A stretch of DNA of 64,000 nucleotides from Prorocentrum cordatum (Eukaryota > Sar > Dinophyceae > Prorocentrales > Prorocentraceae), in assembly GCA_963575745.1 (NCBI GenBank), contig CAUYUJ010017815.1, positions 227,501-291,500 on the forward strand, written 5' to 3'. Both the position numbers and the translations under genes were made by a program. The notes under the pieces were generated by a model. It searched no databases, had not been told where the DNA came from, and worked only from the letters and a program-made list of their open reading frames with translations. This document shows, piece after piece, positions 21,215 through 30,338 of this stretch. How positions within the stretch are numbered: the stretch's first letter is position 1; each line of letters starts with the position of its first letter.

Positions 21215-22310
21215 ATGCTTGTCCAACTCTGCACACCCTTCGCCAGACAATTGCATATCGGAGGTGTCCGAGCTGGGGATCAAGGCAAAGTTGATGGGCA
21301 GGATCAGGTCAACGCGCTCGCGCAGTGCTGGGCCCCCGTGACAACGGCCGTTCCAAAAAAATGCAGGCGCGTGCAGCCAGTGCTTCTACAACCTTTTGAA
21401 TTTGCTGTGTTTCAGGATATTGTTGGGCCCACTGGCAAGGGCGCAGCTGGTCAAGGTCGCCCGCGCGTTGGCACCATCGAAGACAGCCGCAGGGACTGAT
21501 GGGACCCCGGATTGCGACGCCGCTCGCCTGTGACACGCCCTGGGGCGTTCGCGCGCTACTGTGTCGCGACAGCGCCTCGCGTGCGAGGGCCATGATGAGC
21601 ACCAATCCATTCTCCCTAAATTTACCAAGGCCGACGGCTCAGAGCTCAAGGGCGTTGCGCGGAGCGCGAGCGTGATCAGGACACTCGGCTCGTGCAACTC
21701 CGATGCCAAACCCCTTTGTTGTCCTTTTCGAACAGGGCGATCGTTCCCGCGGTCGCGCCGGAGGCCCCCTTGTCTCAGCGAGGTTTCGTCGCGCGCTGGG
21801 CGCTCGCCGAAAACATCTTGGAGCTGGGCGCGGGAGCTCGACGGACGAGTCTCCAACCTGATGCCAGAGCCCATGCGCCCGCGCATGTTGGGCTTGACTT
21901 CGAGAAGGCATTCCCTTCGCTCAGACAACAGCACAGTGCGATGGTCCTCGACATGCTCGACCTTCCCGGCGCCCTCCGCGAGGTGGTGGAGGCGCCCTGC
22001 GGCTTTGTCACGGCAGGGCCGTCCACTCTGTGGTTTTTGCTCCGTTGTGTCGCAGTTGCCGCGGAAGCACTCAAGGGCGCGGTCTGGGCGGCTCTCTCTC
22101 TGCTCTCGCGATGGCACCGGTCGCGGAGCTGGGCGATGCGTTCGTCAGCGCAGGCGGCCAGTGCTGCTGGAGTTGCGTTGCTGATATGGGTGGTGTTCTG
22201 TTCGAGAGGCGCGGCCATCGCCACCTCCACTCGATCGTGGTGGACGCGAGGATCCACGGGGCATGCCGGCAGACTCTTGCTCTGCCCGTGCACATGAGAA
22301 GCTAAGGGGT
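21215..22310 (+). pseudogene. second reverse transcriptase relic, multi-frame
   Basis: Homology hops between frames. LVKVARALAPSKTAAGTDG (from about 21450) is the 'K-s-A-x-G-x-D-G' entry block of LINE RTs. VIRTLGSCNSDAKPL (about 21675-21715) is the 'R-P-l-s-l-x-N-x-D-x-K' block. QRGFVARWALAENILEL leads to LDFEKAFPSL, motif A (Asp codon at 21896). QGRGLGGSLSALAMAPVAEL (about 22075-22130) is motif B. CVADMGGVL (about 22174-22200) stands where xADD is expected and has lost one Asp. At least three frameshifts plus the damaged catalytic site make it inactive. It belongs to a different RT type from the one at 2.3 kb. No RNase H follows. Confidence 0.8.
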
Positions 22311-22489
22311 ACCACTGCTCACGCGAAGGGGCACCTCGCGGAGGGTGTTGCTCGAGCGAGAGAGTTCTCAAGTATATCTGACGCGTTTCGATACTACTTC
22401 CAGCCGGCTGCCGGATGGGCGCTGGCGCGGCAACGTGCATTTCGGGCGGGGCGCCGTGGTGCAAATGCTCGTCTTTCTCCCGCGTCCTC

Positions 22490-23050
22490 CCCCTCGCCCT
22501 CCTCACTCCCCCTCCTCTTCCTCCTCCTCCCTCCCCTTCCTCCTCGCCCTCCCTCCTTCCTCGCCCTCCTCCCTCCTCCCTCCCTCCTCCTCCCTCCTCC
22601 CTCCTCCCTCCCTCCTCGCCCTCCTCCCTCCCCCCTCCTCTCCCTCCTCCCTCGCCCCTCCACCGCCCCATCGCTCCCCCCCCACCTTGCCCTCCCCCTC
22701 TCGTCGTCGTCGCCGCCTCCCCGCTCCTCGGCCTCCGCCGCCCTGCCCGCCGTCGCGCCTCTCCCGCGCCCCCCCCCCCCTCCCTCCCATCGCGAAGGCA
22801 GCGGAGGCGGTGGACGGGGCAGAGGCGCGGCGCGCGCCTCTCCCTCCTCGGCAGGGGGGGGAGGTGGAAGAGGAGGGGAGGAGGAGCAGGAGGAGGAGGA
22901 GGAGGAGCAGGACAAGGAGGAGGAGGAGGAGGAGGAGGAGGAGGAGGAGGGGGAGCAGGACAAGGAGGAGGAGGAGCAGGAGGAGGAGGAGCAGGAGCAG
23001 GAGGCAGAGGGGGGAAGAGGAGGAGGAGGAGGAGCAGGAGGCTGAGGGGG
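22490..23050. repeat. pyrimidine block followed by GGA-rich purine block
   Basis: CCT/CCCT-rich sequence (22490-22720) is followed by GC-rich DNA and then GGA/GAG/GCA triplets (22855-23045): complementary compositions facing each other within 0.5 kb. Long Pro, Gly, Arg and Glu frames are artefacts. Confidence 0.85.
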
Positions 23051-23339
23051 GATGAGGAGGACGCAGGCGACGAGTTGGATGAGGGGATGGATGAGGGGGG
23101 ACAAGGAGGGCGGAGGGTGAGGCAGGAGGGAGGGAGAGAATGAGGAAGAAGGTATGGGGGATAAGGAGGCGAACGGGGGGTGATGGAGACCTCTCTCGAA
23201 CACTCCCCGTCGTCCCCGTCCCCGTCCCCTCTTTCCCCCCCACTCTCCCCTCCACATCCCCCAGCCCCCTCTCATTTGTTGTCTTGATGTTTCTCTTTCT
23301 CTGTATGTGCATATTTATATACACATCTCATGAATGACG

Positions 23340-23510
23340 CGGTGGTGTTCGGTTCGGTTCGGTGTGCGCCCAGTCCGGTTCGACTGGTTCGGCTCGCGTC
23401 GCAGACTGGTCCTGTTCGGCCGGTTCGGTTCGGCTGGTTCGGTTCGACCGCTTCGTTTTTATAGTTTCCGACCTGTTCGGTCCGGCCGGTTCGGTTCGGC
23501 CGAATTCGAC
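23340..23510 (+). repeat. degenerate TTCGG pentanucleotide repeat
   Basis: GGTTCGGTTCGGTTCGG and decayed GGTTC/GACTG variants over 170 bp. The unit is pentameric and GC-rich, unlike the trinucleotide arrays around it. Confidence 0.8.
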
Positions 23511-23593
23511 GACGACGACAACGACGACGACGACGACGACGAGGACGGCGGCGACAGAGGAGGAGGAGGAGGAGGAGGCGGAGGAGGAGGAGG

Positions 23594-23642
<49 letters not shown>

Positions 23643-23670
23643 CGAGCAGGAGGAGCAGGAGAAGGAGGAA
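23511..23670 (+). repeat. (GAC)n then (GGA)n and GGAGCA hexamers
   Basis: A GAC run (23511-23543) passes into GGA triplets and then a GGAGCA hexamer run (about 23598-23655). Confidence 0.9.
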
Positions 23671-23689
23671 GAAGGTCGGTCTGGTCGGG

Positions 23690-24500
23690 TCGGGTGGGGC
23701 GCGCAGCGTCAGCTGCGCGTGGGCCGGCGCGCCGGCTACCGCACAGCGAGCCATCCGATCGGATGCCCGCTCTCTGAAAACCTGGGCCGGCGAGCAACGC
23801 AAGGGCACCGCGGCTGTACTACCCTTCGGCCCCCACAGGCCTCGGGGTAGAGCCCTCGACACACGAGCCGAGTCCAGCCGCGGCGATGCTGCGACCCGCA
23901 GCCGGAAAGAAGAGATGCGAAACGCCCAGCCTCACTCGGTGCATATTCCAGCAGCTGCAGTCGCGCCTCTCGCACGGCCGGCGCTCTCCTGCATCAGCAG
24001 CTGCTCGACAGAGTACAGCAGGGCGGCCTGGCACTCCGACGCCTTCCGGGGTCTGGCCTCCACGCGGATCCTCGACCGGCCACGCTTGCCGCGAGCTCCG
24101 TGCGCAGCGGGCCCTCCATGGGTGCATCGATCTGGGGCTGCCCATGGCACTCCCTCGGCGCTTCCACGAACCTGGCAGCGAGGCCTGAGCTGGGCGGCCC
24201 CTCTTGGTCGCGCCCGCCCTTGCCAGCCCCTTTCCCGCGGCGGCCCTCGTTGGTCGCTCCGCGCGTGGGCCTCGCACCCGCCTCGCTGCCACTGCTGTCC
24301 GCTGCGCTGCCGCTGGCTGTGGCCGAGGCCTCCCTGCGTGCCGCCTCATGCGCGTCCAGCTTGCGCCACTCTCGACGGCGGCCTCTCTCAGGCTGCTTGC
24401 CGCCACCGTGGGCACCGTCGCTCTCCCCGCTCGCCTCCGGCTCGCGAACTTCGCCGGAGCCGCAGCCGTAGGCTGTGCGACGGGATCCTCTTCGGCCTGC
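23690..24500 (-). other. minus-strand coding-like DNA, unknown
   Basis: One minus-strand frame between about 24460 and 24010 has high GC3 and protein-like composition (EPEASGESDGAHGGGKQPE, REWRKLDAHEAARREAS, DAPMEGPLRTELAASVAG), but it drifts into a stop at the low end and no splice sites were fixed. It may be the 3' part of the gene with exons at 24780-25324, or a decayed Gag-like region. No domain is recognised. Confidence 0.3.
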
Positions 24501-24779
24501 TGCCGTCCTCCGGGTCCCTCGCCTTGCACCTGCTCCGGATCGCGCTGCGGCACACCACGGAGAGCGTCGTTGCGTTCCGGCGCCGCGCGCGGCTCCGCCT
24601 TGGGGCCGTCCTCATCCCCAGGTGGCTTCCTGCCGCAGCCGGGCAAGGTGCCGGGCGCCTCTCCGCCAGCAGGCAGTTGTTGGAAAGCATCGCCCCTGCC
24701 GGCGGGGCCCTCGGCTGTCGCGAAGAAGCCTACTATAGTCTGGCCGCCATGGGCTTCACATCGGGCCTGTCTCCTGCAC

Positions 24780-25324
24780 GCCCTCCAGGCTCTGGGCATG
24801 CGGGCGCTCGGCACCACTCAGCCAGGCACCCCAATTCGTCTATCACCTCGAGATCCGTGTGGTGCCACGCGCAGCTCTGCAAGGCCATTGCCTCCACCCC
24901 GGCCGCTGCATGAGCCCGACCTGTGGTCGTGCAAGCTCCGGTGCTGCCACTGGTGCTTGCGCCTTCGCTCAACGAGGCCGGCTTCTCCAGCGTCGCGAAG
25001 AAAGAGCTCGAATACCTCGATTTTCCAGCCCGCTTCGAAAAGCTCGCACTCGCTGAAGCAGTGGTGCTGAGCTCCTGCTTTAAACGGTTCCTTCACCACT
25101 TGCCTGTCGGCATCCTGCCCCAGCCCTGGCCGCTTCGCTTGGCGGTCGCGCTCTTCCACTCGGGCTGGCTGGCCTCCTCCAGGACCTTCAACTTCTTGCG
25201 GAGGTCCTGGGCGACCTCCTTCTTGGCCATGCGGGAGCCGGGCAAGCTCCTCCCGCTCCTGCCGCGCTGAGTAGTCGCCGGTCTCCTTCGTCTTTGTCCC
25301 CGCCTCCTTCCGCCGCGGCCCCAC
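24780..25324 (-). CDS. unknown multi-exon protein, minus strand
   Basis: Reading leftward from 25324 the frame gives TKTKETGDYSARQEREELAR. A one-base shift at about 25232 then leads into MAKKEVAQDLRKKLKVLEEA (codons ending almost only in G or C, helical and charged) down to GWGRMPTG at about 25097. A donor AA|GTGGTG followed by acceptor CTTCAG| (about 25054) would join in frame to ECELFEAGWKIEVFELFLRD and VERRRKHQWQHR (to about 24935). A further segment AWHHTDLEVIDELGCLAEWC lies at about 24880-24820. The charged helix suggests a coiled coil. Exon limits beyond the first two are guesses, and the shift at 25232 may be an assembly error or a tiny intron. The F2 element lies immediately upstream (25378). 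Confidence 0.45.
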
Positions 25325-25377
25325 GGCGGCGAGACTGGACAGGTCGACAACCCTCCCGCGCCACCACGCCAGGGTTC

Positions 25378-25719
25378 AGTCGGGCCTGTCCCCCTACAGG
25401 GGGATTGTCGACAAAAAATGAAAGATACCCCAAAACTACGCAAAACATAGTCCAAAATTAGCCTGGGGACTGTTGTTAGCGTATGTTTTGACCTTCTTGG
25501 ATATTTTTGGGGGTATTTCTTATTCTCAGAGCGTGAATTACCTACCCCGCTTTCGCTTCCAGGCAAAACCAAGTCATACCACGCGCCTCCTCGTCAAGCG
25601 GCCTGACCAGTACAGGCCGCAGTTTGGCATCGTTAAGCGAGGGTGGTCAAAAGCGAGGTAGGTTTGTTTTCTCCTTATATTCTTCGTCAAAAATTCCCCT
25701 GTAGGGGGACGCGCCCGAC
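25378..25719. mobile_element. F2 TIR element, copy 2 (342 bp)
   Basis: It has the same ends as copy 1 (AGTCGGGCCTGTCCCCCTAC and, inverted, GTAGGGGGAC...CCCGAC) and the same AT-rich interior (ATACCCCAAAA, TGTTTTGACCTT). An extra stretch of about 150 bp (25525-25680) beginning after GGGGTATTTCTTATT is absent from copy 1, implying an insertion inside the element or a longer master copy. Confidence 0.85.
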
Positions 25720-25897
25720 AGAACGCCGGGGCCAGGCCGCTCCCTCGCGCGCTCCTCGGCGGGCCTGCGCGCCCTGCCCTGCGTCTCGGGCCGCCCCCGG
25801 GCTCCCCGCCCGCGGCTGCCCGCAGCTCCGCGTGTGCGGACCGCGTCGTCCCTCACCGAGGTCCGACGCTTCACAAAAACGCTGCAACCCAGACCCC

Positions 25898-26062
25898 CTC
25901 GAGTAATGAAAAAATCATGACGGAAGGTTTTCCTTCATTTTCAGCCTCCGGGGGCCTTCACCGGGCCTGGGGAGCGTCAAAAAACGACTCAGGATGCAAA
26001 GCTGGTCATGGGGAAAGGGTCGGGACCTTTGGGGGTCGACGTAATGAAAAAATCATTACGTC
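25898..26062 (+). repeat. R160 dispersed repeat, copy 1 (+), ending in a perfect hairpin
   Basis: It shares GGGCCTTCACCGGGCCTGGG, CAAAAAACGACTCAGGA and GGGGAAAGGG with the copy at 26770-26940. The last 25 bp (26038-26062) form a perfect hairpin with 10-bp arms GACGTAATGA / TCATTACGTC around five A residues. A related GTAATGAAAAAATCAT sequence starts the copy at about 25903. Confidence 0.75.
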
Positions 26063-26260
26063 GGGGGTCTGGGGTCGTCCCTCACTGAGGTCCGACGCTT
26101 CAAAAAAACGCTGCAAGATCGCAGAAGTCGCGACCCGACCCCGGGATCCCAGCTCTCTGCCTCACGATTCTCGAGCCGGGACGATCCTGTGAGGGTCCCA
26201 GGTCCCGAAGCTGAGCGAATGAACGCCTGGCTCGAAAACATGGGGTCGCCAGGATCTCAA

Positions 26261-26571
26261 CCCAGACACGCGACGTCCTGATTTTTTCAGGACGGCGCCC
26301 CTGGAAGCCCCGGCCCCTTCCCCGGGAGCGGCTCTTCATCCTGAGTCGTTTCTTGACGGTCCCGAGGCCTAGTACTAGTCGGTCCCGACGGTCTTCGGGC
26401 ACATAATTTGTTAGGTATGCTCGGCTGCTTTCGTTGCGATCCTTACCACAGCCCACAGCGCACCAGAGGATTTACCAACCAAGCATGGCCGCGAGGATTG
26501 CTTGTTTGAGGAAAAAATAGTAGTGGCCCTCCGAGGCCGAAAAGAGCCAGGAACCTCCCGCCCGGATCTTT
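26261..26571 (-). repeat. R160 dispersed repeat, copy 2 (-), interrupted
   Basis: In reverse orientation it has the end CCCAGACACGCGACGTCCTG, then AGGACGGCGCCCCTGGAAG and CCTGAGTCGTTTCTTGACGG to about 26370. About 130 bp of unrelated sequence follows, then the other end (CCGAGGCCGAAAAGAGCCAG, to 26571). Confidence 0.7.
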
Positions 26572-26574
26572 TAA

Positions 26575-26769
26575 AACGACGCGATCATGTCTGGGAAGGG
26601 TTCCCGCGGGCTGCCCTGGTGGGACGGGAGCCCTGCCGCCGCCGGGCGCAGGCGGCCGCGTGCCCGCCACGGGCTGCGCGGCTCCTCTCCTCGGCCCCCC
26701 GGCGCCCCTCGGGCGCGCAGGCCTCGGGGGCCTCGAGACGGGGGTCAATGCAGACATGATCGCGTCGTT
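26575..26769. mobile_element. F3 TIR element (195 bp, perfect 19-bp TIRs)
   Basis: AACGACGCGATCATGTCTG at 26575-26593 is exactly inverted at 26751-26769. The interior is GC-rich and non-coding. It sits precisely between two oppositely oriented R160 copies. One further terminus of this family lies alone at 31663-31680. Confidence 0.9.
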
Positions 26770-26940
26770 ACAAGATCAGGACGGCGACGGGAGGTTTTGG
26801 GCTATTTTCGGCCTCGAGGGGGCCCTCGCCGGGCCTCGGGACCGCCAAAAAACGACTCAGGACGAGAAGCCGGTGCCGGGGAAAGGGCCAGGACTTCCAG
26901 GGACGCCGTCTTGAAACAATCAGGGCGTCGCATGTCTGGG
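26770..26940 (+). repeat. R160 dispersed repeat, copy 3 (+)
   Basis: It starts ACAAGATCAGGACGGCGACG directly at the F3 right end and finishes CAGGGCGTCGCATGTCTGGG. It is the mirror of copy 2 across F3. Confidence 0.8.
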
Positions 26941-26964
26941 AATGCAAACGGGGGTCGGCCAGAG

Positions 26965-27110
26965 CGCCCGATCTTGCAGGATCCTGCAGGGCCAGGGTCG
27001 CATTGGCCCGGGCTTGGGTGCAGGACCGTGCAGGATCTTGCAGGATCCTGCGCATTGACTCGGGCTTGGGCGCAGGATCTTGCAGGATCTTGCAGGATTC
27101 TGCGAGGGCT
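26965..27110 (+). repeat. short tandem CAGGATCTTG / CAGGATCCTG units
   Basis: About eight 10-bp units in two clusters, separated by a duplicated GGCTTGGGCGCAGGA-like spacer. Confidence 0.75.
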
Positions 27111-27119
27111 TGACCCGGG

Positions 27120-27398
27120 TCAGAAGATCCCCGGCGGCCCTGCGCCGGGGCGGCCCTTCCGCCGCCGTTGCCCGCAGCGCTCCGGGTGCCTCCGCTGGAG
27201 TCGCGGGTGCAGCAGGCCCCTCTTATGGTCGCTGCTGCCGTCGCCCGCGCTCTCCGGGCCTGCCTCCGTCGCTGGCTCCAGCGGGGGTTGGGCGGCTCCC
27301 CGTACGAGGCGCGTGTTCGGCGCGTGTTTGGCGTATCTCGGGCTTGTGCCCACGCGTCCTGTTGGACGCCTGGCTTGCTGACTGGCCCGTATGAGATT
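27120..27398. other. no gene recognised
   Basis: GC-rich unique-looking sequence between R160 and the CS77 left flank; no frame is supported. Confidence 0.35.
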
Positions 27399-29456
27399 GT
27401 TTTTCCCAACCATCCTGTGGTGTTGGGTCCTCGTTTTGAAGAGACGGTGCCCGCGTCCTCTCCTCTCCTCCTCTTCCCCCTCCTCCCTCCTCCCCCTCCT
27501 TGCCTCTGCTCTCGGCACACCTCTCACGTAGTAGCCCCATAGGGAGCTCCACCGAAGGCCCCAGTGGGGGTGTCCACATGCGGTTCCCCCACCCAGGGCA
27601 GCGTTTCGTGGCCCCATAGGGAGCTCCACCGAAGGCCCCAGTGGGGGTGTCCACATGCGGTTCCCCCACCCAGGGCAGCGTTTCGTGGCCCCATAGGGAG
27701 CTCCACCGAAGGCCCCAGTGGGGGTGTTCGCATGCGGTTCCCCCACCCAGGGCAGCGTTTCGTAGCCCCATAGGGAGCTCCACCGAAGGCCCCAGTGGGG
27801 GTGTTCGCATGCGGTTCCCCCACCCAGGGCAGCGTTTCGTGGCCCCATAGGGAGCTCCACCGAAGGCCCCAGTGGGGGTGTTCGCATGCGGTTCCCCCAC
27901 CCAGGGCAGCGTTTCGTAGCCCCATAGGGAGCTCCACCGAAGGCCCCAGTGGGGGTGTTCGCATGCGGTTCCCCCACCCAGGGCAGCGTTTCGTGGCCCC
28001 ATAGGGAGCTCCACCGAAGGCCCCAGTGGGGGTGTTCGCATGCGGTTCCCCCACCCAGGGCAGCGTTTCGTGGCCCCATAGGGAGCTCCACCGAAGGCCC
28101 CAGTGGGGGTGTCCACATGCGGTTCCCCCACCCAGGGCAGCGTTTCGTGGCCCCATAGGGAGCTCCACCGAAGGCCCCAGTGGGGGTGTCCACATGCGGT
28201 TCCCCACCCAGGGCAGCGTTTCGTAGCCCCATAGGGAGCTCCACCGAAGGCCCCAGTGGGGGTGTGCGGTTCCATGCGGTTCCCCCACCCAGGGCAGCGT
28301 TTCGTAGCCCCATAGGGAGCTCCACCGAAGGCCCCAGTGGGGGTGTCCGCATGCGGTTCCCCCACCCAGGGCAGCGTTTCGTGGCCCCATAGGGAGCTCC
28401 ACCGAAGGCCCCAGTGGGGGTGTCCACATGCGGTTCCCCCACCCAGGGCAGCGTTTCGTGGCCCCATAGGGAGCTCCACCGAAGGCCCCAGTGGGGGTGT
28501 CCACATGCGGTTCCCCCACCCAGGGCAGCGTTTCGTGGCCCCATAGGGAGCTCCACCGAAGGCCCCAGTGGGGGTGTTTGCATGCGGTTCCCCACCCAGG
28601 GCAGCGTTTCGTGGCCCCATATAGGGAGCTCCACCGAAGGCCCCAGTGGGGGTTCGCATGCGGTTCCCCCACCCAGGGCAGCGTTTCGTAGCCCCATAGG
28701 GAGCTCCACCGAAGGCCCCAGTGGGGGTGTCCACATGCGGTTCCCCCACCCAGGGCAGCGTTTCGTGGCCCCATAGGGAGCTCCACCGAAGGCCCCAGTG
28801 GGGGTGTTCCACATGCGGTTCCCCCACCCAGGGCAGCGTTTCGTGGCCCCATAGGGAGCTCCACCGAAGGCCCCAGTGGGGGTGTCCACATGCGGTTCCC
28901 CCACCCAGGGCAGCGTTTCGTGGCCCCATAGGGAGCTCCACCGAAGGCCCCAGTGGGGGTGTCCATGCGGTTCCCCCACCCAGGGCAGGTTTCGTGGCCC
29001 CAGCTCCACCGAAGGCCCAGTGGGGGGTTCGCATGCGGTTCCCCCACCCAGGGCAGCGTTTCGTGGCCCCATAGGGAGCTCCACCGAAGGCCCCAGTGGG
29101 GGTGTTCGCATGCGGTTCCCCCACCCAGGGCAGCGCTTCGTGGCCCCATAGGGAGCTCCACCGAAGGCCCCCAGTGGCGGTGTTCGCATGCGCTTCCCCC
29201 ACCCAGGGCAGCGTTTCGTGGCACCATAGGGAGCTCCACCGAAGGCCCCAGTGGCGCAGTTCGCATGCGGTTCCCCCACCCAGGGCAGCGTTTCGTAGCC
29301 CCATAGGGAGCTCCACCGAAGGCCCGCCCCGGTGGCGCAGTCCGCATGCGGTTCCCCCTATCCAAGGCAGCGCTTCGTGGCCCCATATGGAGCCCCACCG
29401 AAAGCGGCACCCACAACGCGTTACCAACAATTGCTTATGGTTGGGTCTTTCGCCAG
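27399..29456 (+). mobile_element. CS77 composite element, copy B (about 24 x 77 bp plus flanks)
   Basis: The left flank (CCCAACCATCCTGTGGTGTT, then TCCTCGTTTTGAAGAGAC, then a pyrimidine tract) leads into about 24 tandem copies of a 77-bp unit containing GGAGCTCCACCGAAGGCCCC, CATGCGGTTCCCCCACCC and GGCAGCGTTTCGT. Units near the right end are more diverged and carry CAGTGGCGCAGTTCGC. The right flank is AACAATTGCTTATGGTTGGG then CGCCAGGATAA. Since 77 is not a multiple of three, the array reads through all frames; the 630-735-codon minus-strand frames are artefacts. Some units carry 1-8-bp indels (about 28265, 28985). Confidence 0.9.
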
Positions 29457-29691
29457 GATAATTTTATCCTCTGGGGGGTAACGCTCGTTACCCGGGCCTT
29501 TCCCCCCCCCCCCCCCGTAACGGTAACGCTCGTACGCGGGGGGGGTCTCGGTCTTCCCCTCCAACATGCTGGTGCCCGAAGGCATGCGCACTGTGGTGTG
29601 GTGGTCGCAGGCGCACTGTGGGCGCTCGCAGGCCATTGCGGCGCTCGCATGCGCGATGCTGGTGCTTGCGGGCTTTGCGCTTGTACTCGAA

Positions 29692-29752
<61 letters not shown>

Positions 29753-30087
29753 CGGCGCCCGAAAACGGCCTCCGGAGGCCGAAACAGGCGGCAAACGTCG
29801 TCGTCGTCGTCGTCGACCTCGTCGCTCGTCGCTCGTCGATCATCGTCGTCGCGCGCGCGGGCGCGGGCGTGGTGCCGGGACCACGCGGCGGGCTTTGCGC
29901 TTGTACTCGAATCGCAAGCCACTGTGGTGCTCTCAGGCAGAGAGTGCTGCTCGCGCGCATACTATGGCGATCGCAGAGCGCCCCTGCTTCGCCATACCCC
30001 GCCCAGCCCAAGCGTTACCGTTACCCGGGGGGCACGACCCCCCCCCCCCCGGTAACGAGCGTTACCGGCCGGAATAAAAAAATTATC
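29457..30087. mobile_element. F4 TIR element (631 bp)
   Basis: The left end GATAATTTTATCC...GGGTAACGCTCGTTACC is inverted at the right end (GGTAACGAGCGTTACC...TTATC). C-runs flank both inner ends. Inside are a (TCG)n run of about 58 bp (29693-29750) and a 26-bp direct repeat (GGGCTTTGCGCTTGTACTCG at 29669 and 29890). No transposase is seen. It begins exactly where the CS77 right flank stops. Confidence 0.8.
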
Positions 30088-30180
30088 TCTATACGAGGCC
30101 GCTTCCTCCTTCACGGTCCTTGCAAGGGTGCGGTGCGGCTCAACGTCCAGGGGCCCGACCACCTTGCCCTCCTCTCCAGC

Positions 30181-30338
30181 CCCAGACATGCAACGTCTTG
30201 ATTTTTCAGGACGGCGTCCCTGGAAGTCTCTGCCCTCTCCCCAGGAGCGGCTTCTCGTCCTGAGTCGTTGTTTGACGGTCCCGAGGCCCGGCGAGGGCCC
30301 CCCGAGGCCGAAAATTGAGAAAAACCTCCCGTCTTGAT
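30181..30338 (-). repeat. R160 dispersed repeat, copy 4 (-)
   Basis: It begins CCCAGACATGCAACGTCTTG and ends AACCTCCCGTCTTGATT, abutting the CS77 left flank of copy C with no gap. Confidence 0.8.

Noticed and set aside
27120-29430. Minus-strand frames of 630-735 codons with repeated GGAPYGATKRCPGWGNRM-type peptide
   Set aside because: Overlapping frames of the same 77-bp tandem unit with no unique sequence, start context or GC3 signal separate from the repeat.
27540-29440. CRISPR-like array
   Set aside because: Units are contiguous 77-bp copies with no unique spacers, and the context is eukaryotic.
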